DNA of 32,579 nt, taken from contig JAQVNO010000011.1 in NCBI GenBank assembly GCA_028703095.1, positions 1 to 32,579 of the forward strand, read 5' to 3'. Source of the DNA: Bacteroidales bacterium. GTDB lineage: Bacteria; Bacteroidota; Bacteroidia; Bacteroidales; WCHB1-69. This document shows positions 23,193 through 32,578 of the stretch, piece after piece (the first letter of the stretch is position 1; each line of letters starts with the position of its first letter). The position numbers were made by a program, and so were the translations under genes. The notes under the pieces were generated by a model. It did not search any database. It had not been told where the DNA came from and saw only the letters and a list, made by a program, of their open reading frames with translations.

Positions 23193-24227
23193 ATGAAGAA
23201 AAAAAAACGTGTTATAGGACTTCTTATTTTATGTTTTATCCTTGCAGCATTGTTCATGTTGTATGCGGTATATCAAAAAATATTCAGTGTTGCCATTCAG
23301 AAAGAAGCACCGGAATATCTCTATGTGCCAACTGGCATGTCGTACGTTGAACTTTTAGAAGTAGTTGAAAAAGAGAATGTAATTAAGGACATGCAGACAT
23401 TTAAACAGTTAGCCGCATATAAAAAATTATCACAAAAATATAAAACAGGACGTTATCGGCTGCAAAATGACATGAGTATTAATGATTTGGTAAATATGTT
23501 GCGTTCCGGTAATCAAGAAGCAGTTAAGTTGATATTTAACCTCATACGTACTAAAGAACAGTTGGCGCAGAAGATTTCAAAACAATTGGAATTGGATGCT
23601 AATGATTTGCTCCATCTATTAAACGACAGTGTTTTTCTAGCAAAATATAATCTAAATACTCAAACGGTAATAAGTGTTTTCATTCCCAATACTTATGAGT
23701 TTTGGTGGAATACTTCTGCCACAGGTTTTTTTGAACGGATGTATGATGAATACGAGAAATATTGGAACAAAGAAAGAATGTCTAAAGCAGAAGATATAGG
23801 ATTAAGCCCTTTGCAAGTAATCATTTTGGCATCAATTGTTGAAGAAGAAAATTATCGTACCGATGAGCAAGCACGTATAGCCGGTGTGTATATGAATCGT
23901 TTAAAGAAAGGAATGTTGCTTCAGGCAGACCCAACTGTTAAATATGTTTTAGGTGATTTTAGCATTAAGCGTTTACTATTTAAGGATTTAGAAGTTGATT
24001 CACCCTATAATACCTATATGTATATGGGATTGCCACCGGGCCCTATTCGAATTCCTGAACGTTCAGCTATCAATGCTGTTTTGAATTATGAAAAGCATAA
24101 TTTTTTGTATATGTGTGCTAAAGAAGATTTTTCAGGATATCATAATTTTGCGGTTAGCGCTCGTCAACATGCAATAAATGCAAAAAAATACCAGCATGCT
24201 TTAAATAAATTAAAAATCAAAAGATGA
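23193..24227 (+). CDS. mltG: Endolytic transglycosylase MltG (YceG family)
   Basis: The protein has 344 residues. A Lys-rich head and one membrane helix (about 7-26) anchor it in the inner membrane. A LysM-like subdomain (about 43-106) is followed by the catalytic YceG domain. The catalytic Glu217 lies in Ala-Ser-Ile-Val-Glu-Glu-Glu-Asn, matching Ala-Ser-Ile-Val-Glu in E. coli MltG. Downstream Gly-Val-Tyr-Met-Asn-Arg-Leu, Leu-Gln-Ala-Asp-Pro-Thr, Asp-Ser-Pro-Tyr-Asn-Thr-Tyr and Gly-Leu-Pro-Pro-Gly-Pro-Ile are all conserved. It cuts nascent glycan strands, limiting their length. It is last in the mpl operon. Its stop is one base from the stop of the oppositely oriented T9SS gene, leaving no room for a terminator. 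Confidence 0.95.
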   Translation: MKKKKRVIGLLILCFILAALFMLYAVYQKIFSVAIQKEAPEYLYVPTGMSYVELLEVVEKENVIKDMQTFKQLAAYKKLSQKYKTGRYRLQNDMSINDLVNMLRSGNQEAVKLIFNLIRTKEQLAQKISKQLELDANDLLHLLNDSVFLAKYNLNTQTVISVFIPNTYEFWWNTSATGFFERMYDEYEKYWNKERMSKAEDIGLSPLQVIILASIVEEENYRTDEQARIAGVYMNRLKKGMLLQADPTVKYVLGDFSIKRLLFKDLEVDSPYNTYMYMGLPPGPIRIPERSAINAVLNYEKHNFLYMCAKEDFSGYHNFAVSARQHAINAKKYQHALNKLKIKR

Positions 24228-24228
24228 T

Positions 24229-26256
24229 TTATCGAATTAATAAAACAGATCCTCGTTTAGATACTTTTATTCTTTCGTTTATACTATATTGGATAAAATA
24301 AGTGTATAAACCTTTAGAAGCCGGATTCCCATTGATAGTTCCATCCCAACCTTCATTAATATCGTTGGTTTTAAATATTTCGTCTCCCCAACGACTATAT
24401 ATGCGAAAGACATAATCGTCGGTATTCACAAAAACACAAATAGGTTTAAAAGTTTTATTTTTTTCAATCAAGCTGTTGGGAACAAAAGAGTTTGGGACAA
24501 AGATGGTGTCTTTTTTTTGAATGGCAACAAAATTGGAAACACTTTCATCTTGAAATTGCGATTGAGGGCATGCTGTGGCAATAATTTTATAATAAAATAT
24601 ACCTCCATCTTCAGCCAAGTTCTCTACATTTTCAGAAAAGGAATATATGTCAGGTGTTTCGCTACTAATTAACGTAAAATCATTGGATGTTTGTGTTTTA
24701 CGATACACATCGTAGCCTTGTAAACAGGAATCAAAACCGGAGTAATAAGGGTCCCAACTTATTTTGTTAGTGTATAATTCTCCATCTAAAGCACTTGCTA
24801 AAATGTTATTGGCAGTGTCTGACGAAACATATTCAATATCACATTCATCGGTTAACGTAAATCTATAATGATAGATGCGCTGATCTACCTTAACGTTTTT
24901 ATCGGTGAAAATATAGGTTTCTTTTTGATTGGCTTGCGCTTGTTTACTTAAGTATGTAAAGCTTTGACCACTATCAATACTTTTATATAAAATTATATTG
25001 TTAAACAGTAAAGTGTCACTTACATGAGCAGCAATTTCTATATATTCATTGTCTTTGACGGTAACGTATCTAAGAAGCACGCTTCCTGTACCTATGATTC
25101 TATTAAATTTAACTTCAACAATCGATGATGTGCTGGTATAAGCATTCGTATGATTATAGGCTTGAATATAAAAGCGGAAATCATTAGCAGTGTTTAAATG
25201 CTCACATTTATAGTCCAATATACTTCCTGCTACCTGAGCAATTTGATGAAAAGCTCCTCCGTTTTCAGAGATATAAATACGGTATATGTCGACATCTCCG
25301 GGCATATTTTCATAGGCATTCCATTTTAAAAATACAATGCTGTCACATTTTTTGGTGGTTGTCGATAATAATAAAGTATGATGTACTTCTCCTAATGGAC
25401 TTGCATTTAAACACGTATCAATGGCAGCTATACGGTATTCCTGTGATTGTGTGTTAGCTGAATTGTTGATGTCCCGATAGAAAGTATTGGTAGCGCCATA
25501 GAGAGTATCCATTATTATCCAAATGCCATCCTTAAAATATACGATATAGCCGTAAGTGTCTTCAGAAATGCTTCTTCCCCACCCGATTTCTGTTATGCCG
25601 GTGGAAGGATTAATGCTTGCCGTATCTAATAGTGGAATTTCGGGTGCAATATCATCACTGAAAAAATCTGATAAAGCAGCGGAAGTGTTTTCACAGCCTC
25701 TTCCCTTATCATAACGTATACGATATTTGGTTTTTATGCCACAAAAAGTAATGGTGTCATTATACATGTTTAGGCGTGATTTTAGTAATAAATTCCACAC
25801 ATCATCCGTATTCCTTTCAATTTTAAAACTATCATTGATGCTAAATTTTACAGGAAATTTCCATTCCAAAAGGGCAATGCCTGTGCCTTGTTTGTCTAAT
25901 ACAAACCATATGTTTTCAAGGGTGTCGGAAGTATAAACCGCTAAACTGCCATCCCCGTTTTTAGGAACTGCAAGTAAATAATAAAAATTTTGACGTGTAT
26001 TGGCGTCTGCTCCAATATGTGTGTAAGTGTCAATTTGTATGTCTGTTATGCTGTCTAATAATGCATAGGCCCCGTTGATAGAAAGAGAAGTATAAATGTT
26101 AACTTGATAGGTGTCGGGGATGTTATTTACTTCCCAAAACAAAACAACATCATCGGAATCGTTGACTTGAATGCAACGGAATTGAATTGTTTGCGAATAG
26201 GCATGTAATGCAAACATTAAAAATAGATTGAGAAGTATGTTAGTCGACGGTTTCAT
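24229..26256 (-). CDS. Secreted protein with gliding-motility-associated (T9SS type B) C-terminal domain
   Basis: The protein has 675 residues. A signal peptide (1-21, ending Ala-Tyr-Ser before Gln) is followed by several Fn3-like beta-sandwich repeats (about 22-575), each with Tyr-rich strands and fairly regular spacing. The last 90 residues are the CHU_C type: Ile-Phe-Val-Pro-Asn-Ser-Phe-Val-Pro-Asn, then Phe-Arg-Ile-Tyr-Ser-Arg-Trp-Gly-Asp-Glu-Ile-Phe, Gly-Trp-Asp-Gly-Thr and Gly-x-Tyr-Thr-Tyr. This domain sends cargo through the type IX secretion system. Type B cargo is generally shuttled with PorP/SprF-like proteins, but none is encoded here. Function beyond surface exposure is unknown. 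Confidence 0.9.
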   Translation of the reverse strand: MKPSTNILLNLFLMFALHAYSQTIQFRCIQVNDSDDVVLFWEVNNIPDTYQVNIYTSLSINGAYALLDSITDIQIDTYTHIGADANTRQNFYYLLAVPKNGDGSLAVYTSDTLENIWFVLDKQGTGIALLEWKFPVKFSINDSFKIERNTDDVWNLLLKSRLNMYNDTITFCGIKTKYRIRYDKGRGCENTSAALSDFFSDDIAPEIPLLDTASINPSTGITEIGWGRSISEDTYGYIVYFKDGIWIIMDTLYGATNTFYRDINNSANTQSQEYRIAAIDTCLNASPLGEVHHTLLLSTTTKKCDSIVFLKWNAYENMPGDVDIYRIYISENGGAFHQIAQVAGSILDYKCEHLNTANDFRFYIQAYNHTNAYTSTSSIVEVKFNRIIGTGSVLLRYVTVKDNEYIEIAAHVSDTLLFNNIILYKSIDSGQSFTYLSKQAQANQKETYIFTDKNVKVDQRIYHYRFTLTDECDIEYVSSDTANNILASALDGELYTNKISWDPYYSGFDSCLQGYDVYRKTQTSNDFTLISSETPDIYSFSENVENLAEDGGIFYYKIIATACPQSQFQDESVSNFVAIQKKDTIFVPNSFVPNSLIEKNKTFKPICVFVNTDDYVFRIYSRWGDEIFKTNDINEGWDGTINGNPASKGLYTYFIQYSINERIKVSKRGSVLLIR

Positions 26257-26403
26257 TATTAAATTAATATCCTATATTTTAACGTAAAAATGCCATTTAT
26301 GTTATAATAATGATAAAATTATCGTATTGTTAATGAATTTATGGTATTGTTGAAAAGTATAAAAATAATTTAAAAAAATGGTGAACTCTGCCGTATTTTT
26401 TTC

Positions 26404-26411
26404 TACTTTTG
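26404..26411 (+). promoter_or_regulatory. -7 box for tRNA-Ser(CGA)
   Basis: TACTTTTG is an exact TAnnTTTG, 18 nt before the tRNA 5' end. No TTTG is seen at -33. The 173-nt gap between the type B gene start (26256) and the tRNA holds no gene. Confidence 0.5.
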
Positions 26412-26429
26412 CACGAAAAATTTTATGAA

Positions 26430-26516
26430 GGAGAGATGCCGGAGTGGTCGATCGGGGCGGTCTCGAAAACCGTTGTGCTTGCAAAGGCACCCAGGGTTCG
26501 AATCCCTGTCTCTCCG
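26430..26516 (+). tRNA. tRNA-Ser(CGA)
   Basis: This is a class II tRNA. The acceptor is GGAGAGA / TCTCTCC with discriminator G, the anticodon stem GCGGT/ACCGT has loop CTCGAAA (anticodon CGA), the variable arm is long, and the T-loop is GGTTCGAATCC. It reads UCG serine codons. CCA is not encoded. The acceptor and T-arm are nearly identical to the tRNA-Ser(GGA) at 7036. Confidence 0.95.
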
Positions 26517-26599
26517 CAGTATGTTGAACCTACCAACGAATCAGAATGATTGATTTATTAATTTTAATGAATCGTGTTATTTATTAGCGTAAAAAAGCA

Positions 26600-26607
26600 T
26601 ACCTTTG
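26600..26607 (+). promoter_or_regulatory. -7 box for secA
   Basis: TACCTTTG is an exact TAnnTTTG, the same octamer as for recQ. Transcription would start near 26614, about 46 nt before the secA ATG at 26660. No clear -33 TTTG. Confidence 0.5.
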
Positions 26608-26659
26608 TTTTTTTAATAAACAAATTAAATTAGTTTTTAAATAGTTGAAATATAAATAT

Positions 26660-29600
26660 ATGGCAAATTGGTTACAGAAGGTTTTTGGAACGAAATCAGA
26701 TAAAGACGTAAAAGAATTAAATCCTATTTTACTTAAAATACAACAAATATATCCTGAAATAGAAAAGCTCTCTAATGATGCATTGCGTAATAAAACCGTA
26801 GAGTTTAAACAAAGCATACAAGAAGAAGTAAAAGAAGAAAATGCAAGGATTCAAGAAATTAAAGATATCCTCGAGCAAGACTATGAAATGGATATCCATA
26901 AAAAAGAATCGCTATATGCGGAGATGGAAAGCTTAGAAGATACGGTTTATCAGATGTTGGAAAAAGCATTGATGAATATTATTCCTGAAGCTTTTGCTGT
27001 TATGAAAGAAACAGCGCGTCGGTTTAAAGAGAATAAAGAAGTTGTCGTAACGGCAAATGATTTTGACCGTGATTTGGCAGCGCAGTATGATTGCATCAAT
27101 ATTGTTGGTGATAAAGCAGTTTATCAGAATACTTGGGTAGCAGGTGGAACAGAAATAGTTTGGGATATGTGCCATTATGATGTGCAGTTGATAGGGGGGA
27201 TTGTTTTGCATCAAGGAAAAATTGCTGAAATGGCAACGGGTGAAGGTAAAACACTGGTGGCTACCTTGCCGGTATATGTCAATGCGTTGACAGGAGCCGG
27301 GGTGCATATTGTTACTGTAAATGATTATTTGGCAAAACGTGACTCCGAATGGATGGGTATGTTGTACCAATTTCATGGATTAAAAGTGGATTGTATAGAT
27401 AAACACGAACCTAATTCCGACGAAAGAAGAAAAGCTTATTTGGCAGACATCACCTTCGGCACCAACAACGAGTTTGGTTTCGATTATTTGAGAGATAATA
27501 TGGCTCGTAACCTCTCCGAATTAGTGCAACGTCGGCATAATTATGCTATTGTCGATGAGGTAGACTCCGTTTTAATTGATGATGCCCGTACCCCTTTGAT
27601 TATTTCGGGACCGACTCCACGTGGCGAACAGCAGGATTTTGATAAGTATAAACCTATCGTAGACCGATTGTATAATGCTCAAAGACAATTGGTAAATAAT
27701 CTTTTGTCTGAATCAAGACGTTTATTGAATGATAAATCAAATCCTAAAAATGAAGAAGAAGGAGCTAAATTATTGTTACGTGCTCACAGAGCTTTGCCTA
27801 AAAATAAAGCTTTAATCAAAATGCTAAGTGAGCCCGGCATGAAACAATTGCTCTTTAAAACAGAGAGTTTTTACATGGCTGAACAGAACAAAAATATGCC
27901 CATTATAGACGATGAACTGTATTTTGTGATTGAAGAAAAATTAAATTCAGTCGATATAAAAGATAAAGGTATAGATTTGGTTGCAGCAAATGCCGAAGAA
28001 GCTAAATTTTTTATCATTCCCGATATAGGAAGTGAAATTGCAGAGTTAGAAAAAATGAATCTAAGTCCGGATGAAAAACTGGAAAAGAAGAATGAAATTT
28101 ATCGAAATTTCTCCATTGCCTCCGAACGCATTCATACTATTCAACAATTGTTAAGAGCGTATACCATGTTTGAAAAAGATGTAGAGTACGTTATTTTAGA
28201 TAACAAGGTTAAAATTGTGGATGAACAAACCGGACGTATCATGGAAGGGCGTCGCTACAGCGACGGTTTGCATCAAGCAATTGAAGCCAAAGAAAATGTA
28301 AAAGTAGAAGCTGCCACACAAACCTATGCAACTATTACGCTTCAAAATTATTTTCGTATGTATCGTAAGCTGGCAGGGATGACCGGTACTGCTGAAACGG
28401 AAGCAGGAGAACTATGGAATATTTATAAACTGGATGTCGTTACTATTCCTACAAATAAACCTGTGATTAGGGAAGATAGAGAAGATTTGGTATATAAAAC
28501 TAAACGCGAAAAATATGCTGCCATTGTCAATGAAATTATTGCATTACATGACATTGGGAGACCTGTATTGGTAGGGACAACATCAGTTGAAACTTCTGAG
28601 TTGTTGTCTAAAATATTATTAACACGTAAAATAAAACATAATGTATTAAATGCTAAATTGCATAAAAAGGAAGCGGATATTGTAGCAGAAGCCGGGCAGC
28701 TGGGAGGTGTAACTATAGCTACAAATATGGCCGGTCGTGGTACCGATATAAAATTAGATCCTAAAGTACGAGAATTAGGAGGTTTAGCTATTATAGGTAC
28801 CGAGAGACATGATTCTCGCCGTGTGGATAGACAGTTACGTGGACGTTCCGGTCGTCAAGGGGATCCGGGTTCTTCACAATTTTTTGTATCCCTTGAGGAC
28901 GATCTCATGCGTTTGTTCGGTTCCGATCGTATTGCCAAAGTTATGGACAGACTAGGCTTTAAAGAAGGTGAAGTGATTCAACACAATATGATATCTAATT
29001 CTATTGAACGCGCTCAGAAAAAAGTAGAAGAAAACAACTTCGGAATTCGTAAGCGATTGTTAGAATATGATGATGTTATGAGCAAACAGCGGGATAGTAT
29101 ATATAAAAAACGCAGAAATGCTCTTCACGGCGATCGTCTGGCATTGGATATATCGGAAATGTTTAGCGAAATGTGTTCTTATATCGCAAGCAGTTACCAG
29201 GAATCTCGCGATTTTGAAGGTTTTCAACGGGCTACCATTTCAATCTTAGGCTGTGAAAGTCCTATTAACGAGACACAATTCTATCAAGACAAAGAAGAAG
29301 ATATTGCAGAACAATTATATGAATTGGCATATCCTACCTATAAAACACGTATTTTTAAAATGTCGGAAAAAGTGATGCCCGTTGTGTTTTCCGTATATGA
29401 AAGAGAAGGAAATCGCTACGATAATATTGCCATTCCAATTACAGATGGTAAAAAGACTTTGCAAATAGTTGCTAATTTAAAACGATGTGTCGAAAATGGA
29501 GCTCGTGAAGTTGCTTTAACTATTGAAAAAAATCTAACATTGGCAATTATTGATAATGCATGGAAAGAACATTTACGTGAAATGGATGATTTGAAACAAT

Positions 29601-29941
29601 CGGTGCAAAATGCTTCCTATGAACAAAAAGATCCGCTGTTGATTTATAAATTTGAGTCTTATGATTTATACTCTCGTATGGTAACGGATGTTTATAGGGA
29701 AGTAGTGTCATTTTTAAACAATGGTCAGATACCTATACGTGAACCACAAAATGTTAAGGAAGCTCAATTGCCTTCATCAGATAGAAACAAATTGAAAACC
29801 GGCAGAGAAGAAGTGGCGGCACAACAGACATCGCAACCTCAAATTACTCAGCCAATTAAAGTGGAGAAAAAAGTCGGCAGAAACGACCCTTGCCCTTGTG
29901 GAAGCGGTAAAAAGTTTAAAAACTGTCACGGCAGAGAGTAA
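26660..29941 (+). CDS. secA: SecA, preprotein translocase ATPase
   Basis: The start chosen is the ATG at 26660 ([16 protein letters not shown]), the usual SecA beginning; an ATG five codons upstream is rejected. This gives 1093 residues, longer than E. coli SecA (901). Seen in order: Walker A Ala-Thr-Gly-Glu-Gly-Lys-Thr (near 192-198), [13 protein letters not shown], Asp-Glu-Val-Asp-Ser, a Bacteroidota-type insertion (about 335-440), Gln-Thr-Gly-Arg-Ile-Met, Gly-Thr-Ala, Gly-Arg-Gly-Thr-Asp and [10 protein letters not shown]. The C-terminal zinc-binding tail has Cys-Pro-Cys-Gly-Ser-Gly and Cys-His. It drives unfolded proteins, including T9SS cargo, through SecYEG. Confidence 0.98.
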   Translation: MANWLQKVFGTKSDKDVKELNPILLKIQQIYPEIEKLSNDALRNKTVEFKQSIQEEVKEENARIQEIKDILEQDYEMDIHKKESLYAEMESLEDTVYQMLEKALMNIIPEAFAVMKETARRFKENKEVVVTANDFDRDLAAQYDCINIVGDKAVYQNTWVAGGTEIVWDMCHYDVQLIGGIVLHQGKIAEMATGEGKTLVATLPVYVNALTGAGVHIVTVNDYLAKRDSEWMGMLYQFHGLKVDCIDKHEPNSDERRKAYLADITFGTNNEFGFDYLRDNMARNLSELVQRRHNYAIVDEVDSVLIDDARTPLIISGPTPRGEQQDFDKYKPIVDRLYNAQRQLVNNLLSESRRLLNDKSNPKNEEEGAKLLLRAHRALPKNKALIKMLSEPGMKQLLFKTESFYMAEQNKNMPIIDDELYFVIEEKLNSVDIKDKGIDLVAANAEEAKFFIIPDIGSEIAELEKMNLSPDEKLEKKNEIYRNFSIASERIHTIQQLLRAYTMFEKDVEYVILDNKVKIVDEQTGRIMEGRRYSDGLHQAIEAKENVKVEAATQTYATITLQNYFRMYRKLAGMTGTAETEAGELWNIYKLDVVTIPTNKPVIREDREDLVYKTKREKYAAIVNEIIALHDIGRPVLVGTTSVETSELLSKILLTRKIKHNVLNAKLHKKEADIVAEAGQLGGVTIATNMAGRGTDIKLDPKVRELGGLAIIGTERHDSRRVDRQLRGRSGRQGDPGSSQFFVSLEDDLMRLFGSDRIAKVMDRLGFKEGEVIQHNMISNSIERAQKKVEENNFGIRKRLLEYDDVMSKQRDSIYKKRRNALHGDRLALDISEMFSEMCSYIASSYQESRDFEGFQRATISILGCESPINETQFYQDKEEDIAEQLYELAYPTYKTRIFKMSEKVMPVVFSVYEREGNRYDNIAIPITDGKKTLQIVANLKRCVENGAREVALTIEKNLTLAIIDNAWKEHLREMDDLKQSVQNASYEQKDPLLIYKFESYDLYSRMVTDVYREVVSFLNNGQIPIREPQNVKEAQLPSSDRNKLKTGREEVAAQQTSQPQITQPIKVEKKVGRNDPCPCGSGKKFKNCHGRE

Positions 29942-29948
29942 ACTCGTC

Positions 29949-31067
29949 ATGAAAAGGAAAGTTATACTCAGTGTTACCAACGATTTGTTTACAGATCCAA
30001 GGGTCGATAAAACAAGTCGTTCCTTACTTTCATTGGGGTATGATGTATTGTTGGTAGGTCGTCGTTATAGAAATTCTCCTATCATAGAAGCAAGAGCATA
30101 TCCAACTAAAAGATTATTTCTTTTTTTTCGTAAAGGACCTTTTTTCTATGCGGAATATAATCTGCGTTTGTTTTTATTTCTTTTATTTCAAAAGGTAGAC
30201 GTATTGGTGGCTAATGATTTAGATACTCTCTTGCCGAACTTTTTAATAAGTAAATGGAGAAAAAAGCACTTAGTATATGATAGCCATGAATATTTTTGTG
30301 GTATTTTGGAAATAAAAGACAGACCGTTAGTGCGTAAGATTTGGCTTAGTATCGAAAAAAAATGTTTTCCCAAACTTAAAAATGTGATTACTGTTTCACA
30401 GTCTATTGCAAATCAATACGAAAAAGAATATGGAGTAAAAGTACATGTGGTTAGAAATATTCCCCTTAGTATTAAACCTCCCATCATAAAAAATAGAAGT
30501 AATTTAGCATTGCCGGAAAATAAAGCCATAATCATTTTGCAAGGAAATGCAATTCATAGGGATAGGGGTGGAGAAGAAATGATAGAAGCCATGCAGTTTT
30601 TGGAAAATGTGTATTTGGTAATTGTGGGTAGCGGCGATGTGATTCCATTTCTTAAACAACGTGCCAATGAATTGCAGATTAGTGAAAAAGTAAAATTTGT
30701 CGGAAGAGTGCCCGCTGATGTTTTATTTAATTTTACCTGTTTGGCTGATATAGGTATTGCTTTTGATAAAGACGTAAGTATGAATCATCATTTTAGTTTG
30801 CCTAACAAAATATTTGACTACATCAAAGCAGAAACTCCTTATCTATGTACGGATTTACCCGAGCGTAAATATATTACCGAAAAATATGAAGTAGGTATTG
30901 TGCTAGAAAATATTAATCCGGAAACCATAGCGTATGCCATTCAGTCTCTCATAAACAATTCATCGTATTATCAACAGTTAAAAGATAATTGTAAACAAGC
31001 GGCACTTGAACTTACATGGGAAAATGAAGAAAAAGTGTTAAAAGCTGTGTATTTAAATTTAAATTGA
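29949..31067 (+). CDS. GT-B fold glycosyltransferase (GT4-like)
   Basis: The start chosen is the ATG at 29949, 7 nt after the secA stop; an in-frame ATG inside secA is rejected. The protein has 372 residues. The N-terminal Rossmann half begins Val-Ile-Leu-Ser-Val-Thr-Asn-Asp and contains Tyr-Asp-Ser-His-Glu-Tyr (near 100). The C-terminal half has Ile-Val-Gly-Ser-Gly-Asp, Val-Lys-Phe-Val-Gly-Arg-Val-Pro and Ser-Leu-Pro-Asn-Lys-Ile-Phe-Asp-Tyr, the GT4-type nucleotide-sugar binding region where a Glu usually lies near Phe-Asp-Tyr. There is no signal peptide or clear membrane helix, so it is cytoplasmic or membrane-associated. Donor and acceptor are unknown; a role in surface polysaccharide or glycolipid is likely. 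It is probably co-transcribed with secA. Confidence 0.85.
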   Translation: MKRKVILSVTNDLFTDPRVDKTSRSLLSLGYDVLLVGRRYRNSPIIEARAYPTKRLFLFFRKGPFFYAEYNLRLFLFLLFQKVDVLVANDLDTLLPNFLISKWRKKHLVYDSHEYFCGILEIKDRPLVRKIWLSIEKKCFPKLKNVITVSQSIANQYEKEYGVKVHVVRNIPLSIKPPIIKNRSNLALPENKAIIILQGNAIHRDRGGEEMIEAMQFLENVYLVIVGSGDVIPFLKQRANELQISEKVKFVGRVPADVLFNFTCLADIGIAFDKDVSMNHHFSLPNKIFDYIKAETPYLCTDLPERKYITEKYEVGIVLENINPETIAYAIQSLINNSSYYQQLKDNCKQAALELTWENEEKVLKAVYLNLN

Positions 31068-31086
31068 TTAATGATGCGATCAATTT
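31061..31086. terminator. Hairpin between convergent glycosyltransferase and mnmA genes
   Basis: AAATTGAT (31061-31068) pairs perfectly with ATCAATTT (31079-31086) around a 10-nt loop. The stem includes the glycosyltransferase stop codon. A T5 run follows a few bases later on the plus strand (31096-31100). It is placed to end transcription from the plus strand; function on the minus strand is less clear. The stem is AT-rich. Confidence 0.35.
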
Positions 31087-31100
31087 CCTAAGCAATTTTT

Positions 31101-32183
31101 CTATTGAATAAAACCTCCTGCTACCAAGTCGTCGTCTTCATAAATTACGGCTGATTGTCCCGGTGTAACTGAAACTACGAAATCCGTAAAATAAGCTTCT
31201 AAATGACTTTCATGTTGTTCGATGCGAGCTTTATGTCCATTATCACTGTATCGTATTTTTATTTCTCCATTAAAAGAATGGGGCAGGTTTGGATATTTCT
31301 GAAGATTGAAATTTAAAATACTTAATTTTTCGGACAATAAATCTTCTTTATCTCCTATGGTAATGGTATTCTGAACGGCATCAATGGCACAAATGTATTT
31401 TGGAATTCCAAAAGATATATGTAAGCCTTTTCGTTGTCCAATCGTATAATTTGCAATACCTTGATGTGTGCCTACGATATTGCCGTGTATGTCTAAAACA
31501 TTACCAGGGGGACTTTTTTTATTATAATTTTCCACATTCTCTTTTAGAAATTGGCGGTAATCATTCTTAGGTACAAAACAAATTTCTTGACTTTCTTTCT
31601 TTTCAGATAGTTTTTCGTAGCCGTTTTCGCGAGCTATGTTGCGGACTTCCGGTTTAGTTAAGGATCCTAAAGGGAAAAGTGTACGGGAAAGATTTTCTTG
31701 TGTTAAAGTCCATAAAAAATAACTTTGATCTTTATTTTTATCGATTCCTTTTTGCAAGAAATAACGATTGTTTGCCTTTTTAATGCGTGCGTAATGACCG
31801 GTAGCAATCCAATTGCAATCATGTTTGTCGGCAAAATCTAACAGATATCCCCATTTGATGTGAGAATTACAAAGTACACATGGATTGGGCGTACGCCCAT
31901 TGAGATATTCTTCAATAAAATTTGAAATGATAGTTTCACGGAATTCTTTTCGAATGTCTAAAATATAATGTTCAAATCCTAATTTTTCACACATGAATTT
32001 TGCTTCAAAGATAGAATTTATATTACAACATCCTTTTTCTTTTTCAAAACAAGCCTGTGATATAGAATCATAACTTCTAAAAGTCAGTCCTACTAATTCA
32101 TAGCCTTTTTTTAATAAAAGCATGGCTGCAACACTGCTGTCAATGCCACCACTCATTGCCATTAATACTCTCGGCTTCTTCAT
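31101..32183 (-). CDS. mnmA: tRNA-specific 2-thiouridylase MnmA
   Basis: The protein has 360 residues. The PP-loop ATP-pyrophosphatase motif is Ser-Gly-Gly-Ile-Asp-Ser-Ser (11-17). The two catalytic cysteines are Cys102 (Thr-Pro-Asn-Pro-Cys) and Cys202 (Gln-Glu-Ile-Cys-Phe-Val). Also conserved: Gly-His-Tyr-Ala, Lys-Asp-Gln-Ser-Tyr-Phe-Leu and Tyr-Thr-Ile-Gly-Gln-Arg-Lys-Gly. It makes 2-thiouridine at position 34 of tRNA for Lys, Glu and Gln, using sulphur relayed to its cysteines. Its ATG overlaps the stop of the upstream gene by 4 nt (ATGA), implying translational coupling to that uncharacterised protein. Confidence 0.96.
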   Translation of the reverse strand: MKKPRVLMAMSGGIDSSVAAMLLLKKGYELVGLTFRSYDSISQACFEKEKGCCNINSIFEAKFMCEKLGFEHYILDIRKEFRETIISNFIEEYLNGRTPNPCVLCNSHIKWGYLLDFADKHDCNWIATGHYARIKKANNRYFLQKGIDKNKDQSYFLWTLTQENLSRTLFPLGSLTKPEVRNIARENGYEKLSEKKESQEICFVPKNDYRQFLKENVENYNKKSPPGNVLDIHGNIVGTHQGIANYTIGQRKGLHISFGIPKYICAIDAVQNTITIGDKEDLLSEKLSILNFNLQKYPNLPHSFNGEIKIRYSDNGHKARIEQHESHLEAYFTDFVVSVTPGQSAVIYEDDDLVAGGFIQ

Positions 32184-32578
32184 TCTATTTTCGGGAGATT
32201 GTGATTGGTGATTGATTGTAGCATTTTATAATAGCCGTCATGCGTAATGACGTCAAAATCTAAAGGATATAAAAGAATGACTTTTGCTTCAGTGGGATTG
32301 TTTTTGTTTGGAAAAATATGTTTTATCACATCGTAAGCTACTAAAACTGATTCATTGATGAAAAAGAAATATTCAATGGTAGCACATTTTGAAATTCTCA
32401 TAATGTCATCATAAACAGTTAATTTTGTACTGTCGCGTAATTGGATGATAACTGTTTTGGACTTTTTCTGGTGAAAATGTGCTATGATGTGTGCATTGAT
32501 CGTTATCCATTCCTTTTGGGTGCGAAAACCAAGATACATATTCTTTAGTATACCCATATCAAAATATTCAATTTTTGT
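32180..32578 (-). CDS. Partial uncharacterised protein, possibly a degenerate LytTR-like domain
   Basis: The frame is open to the window edge, so the true start may lie outside. The first visible ATG is at 32557 (125 residues), and the seven upstream codons also look coding. Its pattern, Ile-Thr-Ile-Asn-Ala, a basic loop, Thr-Val-Ile-Ile-Gln-Leu-Arg-Asp, Thr-Val-Tyr-Asp-Asp-Ile, then Tyr-Phe-Phe-Phe-Ile-Asn-Glu-Ser-Val-Leu-Val and Ile-Lys-His-Ile, resembles the strand order of LytTR DNA-binding domains. The usual Phe-x-Arg-Ile-His-Arg-Ser signature is not kept. It could therefore be a divergent LytTR protein or an unrelated one. It has no signal peptide or membrane helix in view. It overlaps mnmA by 4 nt. 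Confidence 0.55.
   Translation of the reverse strand, partial: TKIEYFDMGILKNMYLGFRTQKEWITINAHIIAHFHQKKSKTVIIQLRDSTKLTVYDDIMRISKCATIEYFFFINESVLVAYDVIKHIFPNKNNPTEAKVILLYPLDFDVITHDGYYKMLQSITNHNLPKIE

Noticed and set aside
26552-26573. AT-rich stem after tRNA-Ser(CGA) as a tRNA terminator
   Set aside because: A 9-bp stem is possible but nearly all A-T, with a two- to four-base loop and no solid T tract after it.
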